From: Streptomyces sp. NBC_00344 | GTDB taxonomy: Bacteria; Actinomycetota; Actinomycetes; Streptomycetales; Streptomycetaceae | DNA: 64,000 nt | Assembly (NCBI RefSeq): GCF_036088315.1 | Contig: NZ_CP107996.1 | Location: forward strand, 5,043,501 to 5,107,500 | Direction of reading: 5' to 3' | Shown here: positions 42,439 through 55,865 of the stretch, in pieces | Numbering within the stretch: position 1 is the first letter of the stretch | How the letters are laid out: every line of letters begins with the position of its first letter | Made by a program: the position numbers and the translations under genes | Notes under the pieces: generated by a model | What the model was told of the DNA's origin: nothing | Databases searched by the model: none | Seen by the model: only the letters and a program-made list of their open reading frames with translations

Positions 42439-43710
42439 ATGCGACGTGGCATAGCGGCCACCGCTCTGGTAGCGACCCTGGCACTCGCGGCGACGGCTTG
42501 CGGCGGCGACAGCGGCAGCAGCAAGTCCGACGGGCCTGTCACCATCACCTGGTGGGACACATCGAACGCGACGAACGAAGGGCCTACCTACAAGGCGCTC
42601 GTCAAGAAGTTCGAGAAGGCCAACCCGGGTATCAAGGTCAACTACGTCAACGTCCCGTTCGACACGGCGCAGAACAAGTTCACCACCGCTGCCGGCAGCA
42701 AGGGCGCCCCTGACGTCATGCGCTCCGACGTCGGCTGGACGCCGGGCTTCGTGAAGTCGCAGTTCCTGGCCCCGCTGGACGACTCCGCCGCGGTCGCCAG
42801 CGCCGGCGGGATCGACCCGACGCTGCTGAAGCAGGCCCAGGTCAACGGCAAGCAGTACGGCGTACCACTGGTCACCGACACCCTCGGTCTGCTCTGGAAC
42901 AAGGAGCTGCTGAAGAAGGCCGGATACGACAAGGCGCCGACCACGCTCGCCGAGGTCAAGGCCGTCGCCAAGGCCGTGGAGTCCAAGACCGACGCCGAGG
43001 GCTTCTGGCTGCACGACGACTCCTACTACCTGATGCCCTTCCTCTACGGCGAGGGCACCGACATGGTCGACGCCGGCGCCAAGAAGATCACCGTCAACAG
43101 CGCCCCCGCGGCCAAGGCGGTCAACGAGGCCAAGACGCTCCTCGGCTCGCCCGGTGTGCACAAGCTCGACGTGACCGCCAACAAGTACGCGAACATGCAG
43201 GACGCGTTCGTCAACGGCAAGGTCGCGATGATCGTCCAGGGCCCCTGGGAGCTGACGAACATCTACAAGGGCGCCGCCTTCAAGGACGCCTCCAACCTCG
43301 GCATCTCCCCGGTCCCCGCCGGCTCCACCGGTAACGCCGGTGCCCCGCTCGGCGGCCACAACCTGGTCGCGTACGCCGGTCAGGACGCCGCCCACCTGAA
43401 GGCGTCGGAGAAGTTCATCGGCTTCATGACCTCCGCCCCTTCGCAGACGGACATCACGCTCAAGAACGGCACCCTGCCGACCCGTTCGGACGCCGTCACC
43501 CCGGCGGTCCAGAAGGAGCCGGGCGTCTCCGAGTTCCAGGCGCTGCTCCAGAACGGCAAGGCCCGCCCGGCGCTGCCCCAGTACAGCTCGCTCTACGCGG
43601 ACCTGCTGACCAACTACACGAAGATCCTGCAGGGCAAGTCGAGCACGCAGAGCGGCCTCGACGCCACCGCGAAGAGCTACAAGAAGCTCCTTCCGGACTT
43701 CACCGACTGA
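42439..43710 (+). CDS. malE: Maltose/maltodextrin-binding lipoprotein
   Basis: A 423-residue extracellular solute-binding protein (family 1). The lipobox LAATAC places the lipidated Cys at residue 21, so it is tethered to the outer face of the membrane. ITWWDTSNATNEGPTY, PDVMRSDVGWTPGF, GVPLVTDTLGLLWNKELLKK and MIVQGPWELTNI are typical of maltodextrin-binding members. It captures maltodextrins released by amylase and pullulanase and hands them to MalF and MalG. It heads the operon, with GAAGGAG before the ATG. A stable hairpin after the gene may keep its message level above that of the permeases. Confidence 0.96.
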   Translation: MRRGIAATALVATLALAATACGGDSGSSKSDGPVTITWWDTSNATNEGPTYKALVKKFEKANPGIKVNYVNVPFDTAQNKFTTAAGSKGAPDVMRSDVGWTPGFVKSQFLAPLDDSAAVASAGGIDPTLLKQAQVNGKQYGVPLVTDTLGLLWNKELLKKAGYDKAPTTLAEVKAVAKAVESKTDAEGFWLHDDSYYLMPFLYGEGTDMVDAGAKKITVNSAPAAKAVNEAKTLLGSPGVHKLDVTANKYANMQDAFVNGKVAMIVQGPWELTNIYKGAAFKDASNLGISPVPAGSTGNAGAPLGGHNLVAYAGQDAAHLKASEKFIGFMTSAPSQTDITLKNGTLPTRSDAVTPAVQKEPGVSEFQALLQNGKARPALPQYSSLYADLLTNYTKILQGKSSTQSGLDATAKSYKKLLPDFTD

Positions 43711-43720
43711 CCCGCAGACA

Positions 43721-43762
43721 GGCCCGCCCGCCCCGCCGCTTCCGAGCCGGGGCGGGTGGGCC
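43721..43762 (+). terminator. Intercistronic stem-loop between malE and malF
   Basis: GGCCCGCCCGCCCCG (43721-43735) pairs with CGGGGCGGGTGGGCC (43748-43762), 15 pairs with one G-U, around a 12-base loop. It stands 10 bases after the malE stop and 49 before the malF start. In such operons a hairpin here commonly lets through only part of the transcription and protects the upstream mRNA. Confidence 0.7.
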
Positions 43763-43811
43763 CTCGCGCACGTACAGGCAGCAGAGCAGCAGACTCGAGA
43801 AGGTGTCGTAG

Positions 43812-44798
43812 ATGACCGTCGCCGTTCAGGGCGGGGCCGGCCGGGGCCGGACCGGCCCGTTCAGCCGGATCAAGCAGTCGTACAACAAGCATTGGTACGC
43901 CTGGGCCATGGTGGCCCCGGTCGTTCTCGTCCTCATCGCGCTGGTGCTCATCCCGCTGATCCGCGGCGTCTACCTCACCTTCACGGACGCCACCAGTGAC
44001 AACGTCGGCCGCACGATCGGCGTCAACCACATCCCCGACTCGTTCAAGTGGGTCGGCCTCCAGCACTACCGGGAGATCCTCTCCGGGGCCGACGGCCAGT
44101 TCTGGCCGCACTTCGCCTGGACGGTCATCTGGACCGTGGCCTGCGTGGCCCTGCACTACGGCATCGGGCTCTCGCTCGCGATGATGCTGAACCGGAAGAT
44201 GCGCGGCCGCACCCTCTACCGGATTCTGCTGATCCTGCCGTGGGCCGTCCCCACCTTCGTCACCGTCTTCTCCTGGCGGCTGATCCTCGCCGACGACGGC
44301 GGCATCCTGAACACCGTGCTCGGTGCGCTGCATCTGCCGGAGCCCGGCTGGCTGAGCGACACCACATGGCAGCGCGTCGCCGCCATCGGGGTCAACACCT
44401 GGGTCGGTGTGCCGTTCATGATGCTCTCGCTGCTCGGCGGACTCCAGGCCGTGCCGGCCGAACTGTACGAGGCTGCCGAGATGGACGGCGCCACCGGCTG
44501 GCAGCGCTTCCGGCACATCACCCTGCCGGGGCTGCGTCCGGTCAGTGCCACGGTGATCCTGCTCGGCACCATCTGGACCTTCAACCAGTTCAATGTGATC
44601 TTCCTGCTGTTCGGCGCCACCGGCGGCGAGGACACCCAGATCCTGATCACCTGGGCCTACCGGCTCGGCTTCGGGCAGACCCCCCGCGACTACGCGGGCG
44701 CGGCGACGTACGGCGTGCTCGTGCTCTCCATGCTCATCGTCTTCGCCACCTTCTACCGGCGCTGGCAGGCCCGCGGCGAACAGACGGTCCTCCGGTGA
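43812..44798 (+). CDS. malF: Maltose ABC transporter permease MalF
   Basis: A 328-residue membrane protein with six to seven helices. The EAA loop that docks on the ATPase reads EAAEMDGATGWQRFRHITLP. The N-terminal 25 residues are Gly-Arg-rich (VQGGAGRGRTGPFSR), then the first helix starts at AMVAPVVLVLIALVLIPLI. It pairs with MalG to form the channel; the ATPase is not in the operon and in streptomycetes is normally the shared MsiK. It follows malE by 101 bases. Confidence 0.95.
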   Translation: MTVAVQGGAGRGRTGPFSRIKQSYNKHWYAWAMVAPVVLVLIALVLIPLIRGVYLTFTDATSDNVGRTIGVNHIPDSFKWVGLQHYREILSGADGQFWPHFAWTVIWTVACVALHYGIGLSLAMMLNRKMRGRTLYRILLILPWAVPTFVTVFSWRLILADDGGILNTVLGALHLPEPGWLSDTTWQRVAAIGVNTWVGVPFMMLSLLGGLQAVPAELYEAAEMDGATGWQRFRHITLPGLRPVSATVILLGTIWTFNQFNVIFLLFGATGGEDTQILITWAYRLGFGQTPRDYAGAATYGVLVLSMLIVFATFYRRWQARGEQTVLR

Positions 44799-44833
44799 AC
44801 ACAGCGACCAACGACGAGAAGGCAGGCAGCCCC

Positions 44834-45745
44834 ATGAGCGTCACCACCGCCGGCCGCACGGCCGCACCGGCATCCGCGGTTCCCTCCGCCCGCGCCGGGC
44901 GGAGGCCCCTGCAACGCGGGGAGCGCGGCAGAGGGGCCTCCGCGCTGCTGCACGGCGGGCTGATCCTGGCGAGTTTCATCGCGGCCTTCCCGGTGCTGTG
45001 GATCGCCTGGATCTCGCTCGGCCCCGACAAGACCGACTTCCTGCACCCGGGCGCCATCGCGCACAAGATGAGCCTGTCGAACTACTCGTTCGTCATCGAG
45101 CACACCGACTTCCTCAAGTGGTTCGCCAACTCGGTGATCGTCTCGCTGGGCACCACGGTGCTCGGTGTGTTCATCGCTGCCAGCTCCGGCTACGCGGTCT
45201 CCCGGATGCGCTTCCCCGGCCACCGGCAGCTGATGTGGACCTTCCTGGTCACCCAGATGTTCCCCATCGCGATCCTGATCGTGCCGCTCTACAACATCCT
45301 GGCCAACCTCGGTCTGCTGGACACCTACTGGGCGCTGATCCTCGCCTACTGCACCACCGCGGTCCCGTACTGCGCGTGGCTGCTCAAGGGGTACTTCGAC
45401 ACCATCCCGCAGGAGATCGACGAGGCCGGACGGGTCGACGGGCTCACCCCCTTCGGCACCTTCTACCGACTGATCCTGCCGCTGGCCAGGCCCGGTCTCG
45501 CGGTCGCCGCGTTCTACACCTTCCTGACCGCCTGGGCGGAGGTGGCCTTCGCGTCCACCTTCATGCTCAGTTCCGACAAGTACACGCTGGCCGTCGGTCT
45601 GCAGACCTATGTCAGCGAGCACGACACCCAGTGGAACCTGATGGCGGCCACCTCGGTGCTCATCGCGCTGCCCGCAGCGGTCTTCTTCTATCTGGTTCAG
45701 CGCCATCTGGTCAGCGGACTCTCGGCCGGCGCCGCGAAGTCCTGA
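44834..45745 (+). CDS. malG: Maltose ABC transporter permease MalG
   Basis: A 303-residue permease with six helices. The EAA loop reads EAGRVDGLTPFGTFYRLILP, and AVSRMRFPGHRQLMW and TQMFPIAILIVPLYNIL are typical of MalG. The ATG at 44834 follows GAAGGCAGGC. A GTG at 44795, overlapping the malF stop as GTGA, would add 13 residues and give tight coupling; both starts are possible. The N-terminus carries about 40 disordered Ala/Arg/Gly residues before the first helix. Confidence 0.94.
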   Translation: MSVTTAGRTAAPASAVPSARAGRRPLQRGERGRGASALLHGGLILASFIAAFPVLWIAWISLGPDKTDFLHPGAIAHKMSLSNYSFVIEHTDFLKWFANSVIVSLGTTVLGVFIAASSGYAVSRMRFPGHRQLMWTFLVTQMFPIAILIVPLYNILANLGLLDTYWALILAYCTTAVPYCAWLLKGYFDTIPQEIDEAGRVDGLTPFGTFYRLILPLARPGLAVAAFYTFLTAWAEVAFASTFMLSSDKYTLAVGLQTYVSEHDTQWNLMAATSVLIALPAAVFFYLVQRHLVSGLSAGAAKS

Positions 45746-45806
45746 CCCGCGGGGCCCCGGCCCGCACCTCGCTTCTTCCCCCACCCCCGTACTTCCAAGG
45801 GATGAC

Positions 45807-47459
45807 ATGACCCAGCACCTCGCTGCTCCCACCGGCCACTCCACACCCGGCACACACACCGGATGGTGGCGGGACGCGGTGATCTACCAGGTCTATCCGC
45901 GCAGCTTCGCCGACGCCAACGGTGATGGCATGGGCGACCTCGAAGGCGTACGCAGCCGGCTCCCGTATCTGCGCGACCTCGGCGTCGACGCCGTCTGGCT
46001 CTCGCCGTTCTACGCGTCGCCACAGGCCGACGCCGGTTACGACGTCGCCGACTACCGCGCCATCGACCCGATGTTCGGCACCCTGCTGGACGCCGACGCG
46101 ATGATCCGTGACGCGCACGACCTGGGCCTGCGGATCATCGTCGACCTGGTGCCCAACCACACGTCGGACCAGTACGAATGGTTCAAGCGGGCCATCAACG
46201 ACGGCCCGTCCTCACCACTGCGGGACCGCTACCACTTCCGTGCGGGCAAGGGCGAGAACGGTGAACTCCCGCCCAACGACTGGGAGTCCATCTTCGGCGG
46301 GCCGGCCTGGACCCGGACGGCCGACGGCAGCTGGTACCTCCACCTCTTCGCCCCCGAGCAGCCCGACCTCAACTGGGAGAACCCGGCCGTCGCGGACGAG
46401 TTCCGCTCGATCCTGCGGTTCTGGCTCGACATGGGTGTCGACGGTTTCCGTATCGACGTGGCACACGGCCTGGTCAAGGCGGAGGGGCTGCCGGACATCG
46501 GCGGCGCCGAACAGCTCAAGCTGCTCGGCAACGATGTCATGCCGTTCTTCGACCAGGACGGTGTCCACGAGATCTACCGCTCCTGGCGGAAGATCCTCGA
46601 CGAGTACCCCGGCGAGCGGATCGCCGTCGCCGAGGCCTGGACCCCGACCGTGGAGCGCACGGCCAACTACGTCCGCCCGGACGAGCTGCACCAGGCATTC
46701 AACTTCCAGTACCTGGGCACCCCTTGGGACGCTGACCGGCTGCGCGAGGTCATCGACGTCTCGCTCGCCGCGATGCGCCCGGTCGGCGCCCCGGCCACCT
46801 GGGTGCTCTCCAACCACGACGTCACCCGGCACGCGACCCGCTTCGCCAACCCGCCGGGCGGCACGCAGATCCGTACCGCGGGCGACCGTGAACTCGGGCT
46901 CCGCCGGGCCCGTGCCGCCACGCTGCTGATGCTGGCGCTGCCCGGCTCCGCGTATGTCTACCAGGGCGAGGAGCTCGGTCTCCCGGACGTCACCGACCTT
47001 CCCGACGAGGTGCGCCAGGATCCCTCCTTCTTCCGCGCCGCGGGCCAGGACGGGTTCCGCGACGGATGCCGGGTGCCGATCCCCTGGACCACCACGGGGT
47101 CCTCGTACGGATTCGGGTCCGGCGGCAGCTGGCTCCCGCAGCCCGACAGCTGGTCGGGTCTCAGCGTGCAGGCGCAGAGCGGCGACCCGGCGTCCACCCT
47201 GGAGCTCTACCGCAGCGCGATCGCACTGCGGCGCGAGCTCCCCGGTCTGGGAGCCGGCGAGTCCGTCGACTGGCTGCCCGGGATGCCCGCAGGAGTGCTG
47301 GCCTTCGCCCGCCCCGGCTTCGTCTGCACGGTCAACACGACGGGCCGGGCGGTCCGCATCGCGGCCCCCGGCCGTGCGGTGCTCGCCAGCACCGAAGTGA
47401 CACCGGCCGACGGTGAGGTCGTACTTCCCGAGGACACCACCGTCTGGTGGGCGGTGTGA
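45807..47459 (+). CDS. aglA: Cytoplasmic alpha-glucosidase, GH13 (right copy)
   Basis: A 550-residue enzyme without signal peptide. Catalytic regions are [27 protein letters not shown] (nucleophile Asp), ERIAVAEAW (acid Glu) and WVLSNHDVTRH (Asp). It is the fourth gene after malEFG and matches the position of AglA in S. coelicolor as I recall it. It closely resembles the minus-strand enzyme at 40536, with PPNDWES, FGGPAW and DELHQAFNFQ in common. The ATG at 45807 has AAGGG upstream. The stop overlaps the start of the lacI gene (GTGA). Confidence 0.95.
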   Translation: MTQHLAAPTGHSTPGTHTGWWRDAVIYQVYPRSFADANGDGMGDLEGVRSRLPYLRDLGVDAVWLSPFYASPQADAGYDVADYRAIDPMFGTLLDADAMIRDAHDLGLRIIVDLVPNHTSDQYEWFKRAINDGPSSPLRDRYHFRAGKGENGELPPNDWESIFGGPAWTRTADGSWYLHLFAPEQPDLNWENPAVADEFRSILRFWLDMGVDGFRIDVAHGLVKAEGLPDIGGAEQLKLLGNDVMPFFDQDGVHEIYRSWRKILDEYPGERIAVAEAWTPTVERTANYVRPDELHQAFNFQYLGTPWDADRLREVIDVSLAAMRPVGAPATWVLSNHDVTRHATRFANPPGGTQIRTAGDRELGLRRARAATLLMLALPGSAYVYQGEELGLPDVTDLPDEVRQDPSFFRAAGQDGFRDGCRVPIPWTTTGSSYGFGSGGSWLPQPDSWSGLSVQAQSGDPASTLELYRSAIALRRELPGLGAGESVDWLPGMPAGVLAFARPGFVCTVNTTGRAVRIAAPGRAVLASTEVTPADGEVVLPEDTTVWWAV

Positions 47460-48478
47460 CCGCACCTCCCAGGCTCGCGCACATCGCGGCGCAGGCGGCG
47501 GTCAGCGAGGCCACGGTCAGCCGGGTGCTCAACGGGAAGCCGGGCGTCGCGGACACCACGCGTCAGCGGGTGCTCGCGGCGCTCGACGTGCTGGGCTACG
47601 AGCGTCCGCTCCGGCTGCGGCAGCGCAGCGCGGGCCTGATCGGGCTGGTGACGCCCGAGCTCACCAACCCGATCTTCCCGGCCTTCGCGCAGGCCGTGGA
47701 GCAGGTCCTGGCCGGTCACGGCTACACGCCCGTGCTCTGCACCCAGATGCCCGGCGGCGCCACCGAGGACGAGCTGGTCGAGCAGTTGGTGGAACGCGGG
47801 GTCGGGGGCATCGTCTTTCTTTCAGGTCTGCACGCCGACACGTCGTCGGACCCGGAGCGGTACGCCGGACTGACCGAGCGCGGGGTGCCGTTCGTCCTGA
47901 TCAACGGATACAACGAGCGGATCAGCGCCCCCTTCGTCTCGCCCGACGACCATGCCGCCGTCCATATGGCCGTGCGGCATCTCGCGGACCTGGGCCACCG
48001 CAGGATCGGTCTCGCGGTGGGCCCGTCGCGCTATGTCCCCTCGCGCCGCAAGCGCGAGGGCTTCATCGACGCGGTGTCGGCCCATCTCGGGCAGTCCGTT
48101 GAGGAGGCCGAAGTCCTGCTCCAGCACACCTTGTTCAGTGTCGAGGGCGGCCAGGCGGCGGCCGGTGCGCTGTTCGACCAGGGGTGCACCGGCATTGTCT
48201 GCGGCAGTGACCTGATGGCGCTCGGTGTGGTGCGGGCGGCCAGGGAACGCGGCCTCGAAGTGCCGGACGACGTCTCGGTGGTCGGGTTCGACGACTCGCA
48301 GCTCATCGCCTTCACCGACCCGCCGCTCACCACAGTGCGCCAGCCGGTGCAGGCGATGGCCGCGGCGGCGGTCGGCGCACTGCTCGAGGAGATCGGCGGA
48401 AACCCGGTCCAGCACACGGAGTTCGTCTTCCAGCCGGAACTGGTGGTACGGGGGTCGACGGCCCGCCGGGCCGGCTGA
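47456..48478 (+). CDS. LacI family regulator, MalR-like (right copy)
   Basis: A 340-residue repressor. The HTH is RLAHIAAQAAVSEATVSRVL and the hinge LAALDVLGYERP; the sensor domain carries LIGLVTPELTNPIFPAFAQ, GIVFLSGLHADTSS, CGSDLMALGVVRAA and VSVVGFDDSQLIAFTDPP. GTG at 47456 overlaps the aglA stop codon, so it is translationally coupled at the end of the malEFG-aglA operon and would be controlled by its own target promoter. A GTG at 47447 is an alternative. Together with the paralogue at 39467 the locus has two likely MalR-type repressors; they may differ in inducer or in target sites. Confidence 0.93.
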   Translation: MTAPPRLAHIAAQAAVSEATVSRVLNGKPGVADTTRQRVLAALDVLGYERPLRLRQRSAGLIGLVTPELTNPIFPAFAQAVEQVLAGHGYTPVLCTQMPGGATEDELVEQLVERGVGGIVFLSGLHADTSSDPERYAGLTERGVPFVLINGYNERISAPFVSPDDHAAVHMAVRHLADLGHRRIGLAVGPSRYVPSRRKREGFIDAVSAHLGQSVEEAEVLLQHTLFSVEGGQAAAGALFDQGCTGIVCGSDLMALGVVRAARERGLEVPDDVSVVGFDDSQLIAFTDPPLTTVRQPVQAMAAAAVGALLEEIGGNPVQHTEFVFQPELVVRGSTARRAG

Positions 48479-48495
48479 CCTTCCGCCCCGGCGAA

Positions 48496-48540
48496 AACGG
48501 ACGCCGCCCTGCCGCATCACACGGCAGGGCGGCGTCCGTT
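48496..48540 (+). terminator. Perfect 19-bp stem-loop after mal operon
   Basis: Positions 48496-48514 pair exactly with 48522-48540 around a 7-base CATCACA loop; the stem begins AACGGACG and ends with GTT. It is 17 bases past the stop of the right lacI gene and closes the malEFG-aglA-lacI operon. Confidence 0.9.
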
Positions 48541-48772
48541 GTGTCCGGCATGCTTCCGGCTCCCGCAGATGAAGGCCCCCGGGCCTGCCCAGGGCGGGCC
48601 GGCGGGGAGTTGGCCCCGGGGCCTCTCTGCGTGCGCTGAATCTAACGCGGTACAGCGCTCCACTGCAATGTCTTGCGCAATATTTTGCGGGCTTCCGTTG
48701 ACGCCGCGGCAGGCCGGGTCCGTTGCGGTGTGTGGGCGATTTCAGGGTTGCGATTCCGTCATGTCCAAGGGG

Positions 48773-48801
48773 TTGACCAGGGAGTTGAGGGCTCGTACGG
48801 T
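48773..48801 (+). promoter_or_regulatory. Promoter of pullulanase gene
   Basis: TTGACC (48773-48778) and TACGGT (48796-48801) are separated by 17 bases, a good housekeeping-sigma promoter. Transcription would begin near 48808, leaving an 80-base leader. The 412-base gap 48479-48890 otherwise holds the mal operon terminator, this promoter and CTTGC elements. Confidence 0.7.
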
Positions 48802-48817
48802 CTGCTGCGCAACGGTT

Positions 48818-48836
48818 CTTGCATTTTTGCAGCAAG
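48818..48836. promoter_or_regulatory. MalR-type operator downstream of pullulanase promoter
   Basis: CTTGC (48818-48822) and GCAAG (48832-48836) are inverted with 9 bases between. The site lies just past the predicted transcription start, where a bound repressor would block RNA polymerase. Related CTTGCGCAA lies farther upstream at 48675-48683. Confidence 0.7.
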
Positions 48837-48890
48837 AGGATTCACCCATCGGAATTCCATGCTGCCGCGCCTACCGAGGAGTGCCCTTCC

Positions 48891-54212
<5,322 letters not shown>

Positions 54213-54228
54213 GGGGCACCGGAACGCT

Positions 54229-54741
54229 TCAGCCGAGGAGCTTCTCCAGCAAGGTCACCCCGTAGACCCGTCCGTCCTTGCGGACCTTGCCGGAGAACTC
54301 CCCGGCGAACCGGTACCCGGCGCTCTCGTAGTACGCGCGCAGCCTCGGGTTGTCGGTGACACAGTCGAGGCGCCCCCGCCCACGCCCGGCAGCGATCATC
54401 CGCTGCTCGGCGTGGGCGAGCAGCGCCCGGCCGGTGCCGGCCGGAGCGTGCGCGCGATTCACCATCAGCCGGTGCACGTATCCGGCGACCGGTGGCTGCA
54501 CACCCCAGGCCTCTTCGTCGTCCCACCACAGCTCATAGGCGCCCGCCAGATGCGCTCCCGCCGATGCCAGCCACACCTCGCCGTCCTTCATCCGGCGCAG
54601 GAAGTGCTCGGTGTCCTTCTCCCCGGGCAGCCACTGGTCGATGTCCTGGTCCTTCATCCAGCGCGCCGCCCCGTCGTACAGCGCTACCAGGATCTCGGTG
54701 TCGTCCCTGTCCGCCATGCGGAGGGTGAGTTGTGCGGTCAT
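54229..54741 (-). CDS. GNAT family N-acetyltransferase
   Basis: A 170-residue single-domain acetyltransferase. The N-terminal strand and helices include LRMADRDDTEILVALYDGAA. VHRLMVNRAHAPAGTGRALL is the acetyl-CoA pyrophosphate loop (AxxGTGR), and DCVTDNPRLRAYYESAGYRF is the typical fourth motif. The substrate is unknown. The ATG at 54741 is chosen; the frame is open to 55185 but that part opposes the next gene. It converges on the pullulanase gene, 16 bases apart. Confidence 0.88.
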   Translation of the reverse strand: MTAQLTLRMADRDDTEILVALYDGAARWMKDQDIDQWLPGEKDTEHFLRRMKDGEVWLASAGAHLAGAYELWWDDEEAWGVQPPVAGYVHRLMVNRAHAPAGTGRALLAHAEQRMIAAGRGRGRLDCVTDNPRLRAYYESAGYRFAGEFSGKVRKDGRVYGVTLLEKLLG

Positions 54742-54798
54742 GCTGATCACCGTAAGGGTGGGCACCGACAGCCGTTCACGAGGGACCGGGAGACTGCC

Positions 54799-55146
54799 AT
54801 GCCGGAGATCACCGTCGAGTACTCCGCGTCCCTGGGGGACGCCTTCGACCGCCGGGGCTTCGCTCTGGCGCTGCACCCTGTGGTCGTCGAGACGGTCGAC
54901 GCGAAGATGCCCGCCTGCCAGACCCGGTTCACCGTGGCGGAGGAGTTCGTGGCGGGCGACGGCTCGGCCGATGACGCGGTGCTGCACGTCGGCATCGGGC
55001 TGCTGGCCGGACGCAGCGCCGAAGCCAAGGCGCGCCTCTCCGAAGCGGTGCTCGGTCTCGCCGAGCAGCATCTGAAGCCGGCGGGCCGCCCGGTGCACAT
55101 CTCCGCCGAGGTGCGCGATCTGGACGCGTCCTACCGCAAGCGCTGA
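54799..55146 (+). CDS. 5-carboxymethyl-2-hydroxymuconate isomerase-like protein
   Basis: A 115-residue tautomerase-fold protein related to CHMI (HpaF) of the homoprotocatechuate pathway. PEITVEYSASLGDAFDRRGF provides the N-terminal catalytic proline (Pro2). VHISAEVRDLDASYRKR closes the fold and carries a conserved Arg. No other aromatic degradation gene is near, so its real substrate may differ. It is divergent from the GNAT gene and is followed by DUF4230 in the same direction after 32 bases. Confidence 0.82.
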   Translation: MPEITVEYSASLGDAFDRRGFALALHPVVVETVDAKMPACQTRFTVAEEFVAGDGSADDAVLHVGIGLLAGRSAEAKARLSEAVLGLAEQHLKPAGRPVHISAEVRDLDASYRKR

Positions 55147-55178
55147 GTGTTCATGGAGTCTGGGGGAACCAGGACTGC

Positions 55179-55853
55179 ATGACACTGACCGAACCGCAGG
55201 TGAAGCAGGAAGGCCGGCGCCCCCGGCAGTCCTTGTGGGTCAAGGTGCCGGTGGGCCTGGCAGTGATCCTCGCTCTGCTCCTGGCGGGCAGCGGACTCGA
55301 TCTGCTCCCCGGCCTCGGGGACGTGTTCGGCGAGAAGACGACGGACCGCTCGGGGCCCGCACTGCTCAAGTCGATCCAGGACATGAGCCGCTACGAGGCC
55401 GCTTCCGGGAACTTCCAGGTCGTCGTCGACCTGGAGAAGGACACCAAATTCCTGCCGGACGCGATCCGCGGCTCCAGGATGCTGTACGTGGGCGCCGGCA
55501 CCGTCGGCTCGTTCGTCGACCTCGGCAAGGTCGCCAAGGGCAATGTGACCGTCAACAAGGACCGCACCGCGGCAACCCTGCGGCTGCCGCACGCGGTACT
55601 GGGCAAGCCGGCCATCGACCCCGACCGTTCGTACGCCGTGTCCAAACAGCGCGGACTGCTCGACCGGCTGGGCGACTTCTTCTCCGACAACCCGAACAAC
55701 GAGCACGCGGTGCAGAAACTCGCCGCCCTGCACATCGGTGAGGCGGCCAAGGACAGCGGGCTCTCGGCGCGCGCCGAGAAGAACACCACCAGCATGCTCC
55801 AGGGGCTGCTGCACTCCCTGGGCTTCAAGCAGGTGTCGGTGGTCTACGGCTGA
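55179..55853 (+). CDS. DUF4230 membrane-anchored protein
   Basis: A 224-residue protein with one N-terminal helix (VKVPVGLAVILALLLAGSGL) after a short basic cytosolic segment. The rest, with LLKSIQDMSRYEAASGNFQ, RGSRMLYVGAGTVGSFVDL and YAVSKQRGLLDRLGDFF, matches the DUF4230 family. It probably sits on the outer face. Its function is unknown. It may be cotranscribed with the CHMI-like gene. It converges on a TetR gene, 12 bases apart. Confidence 0.85.
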   Translation: MTLTEPQVKQEGRRPRQSLWVKVPVGLAVILALLLAGSGLDLLPGLGDVFGEKTTDRSGPALLKSIQDMSRYEAASGNFQVVVDLEKDTKFLPDAIRGSRMLYVGAGTVGSFVDLGKVAKGNVTVNKDRTAATLRLPHAVLGKPAIDPDRSYAVSKQRGLLDRLGDFFSDNPNNEHAVQKLAALHIGEAAKDSGLSARAEKNTTSMLQGLLHSLGFKQVSVVYG

Positions 55854-55865
55854 CCGGGCCGGTGC

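Noticed and set aside
39467..48478. Mobile element explanation for the duplicated agl-lacI pairs
   Set aside because: No transposase, terminal inverted repeat or target duplication was seen at the edges of either pair.
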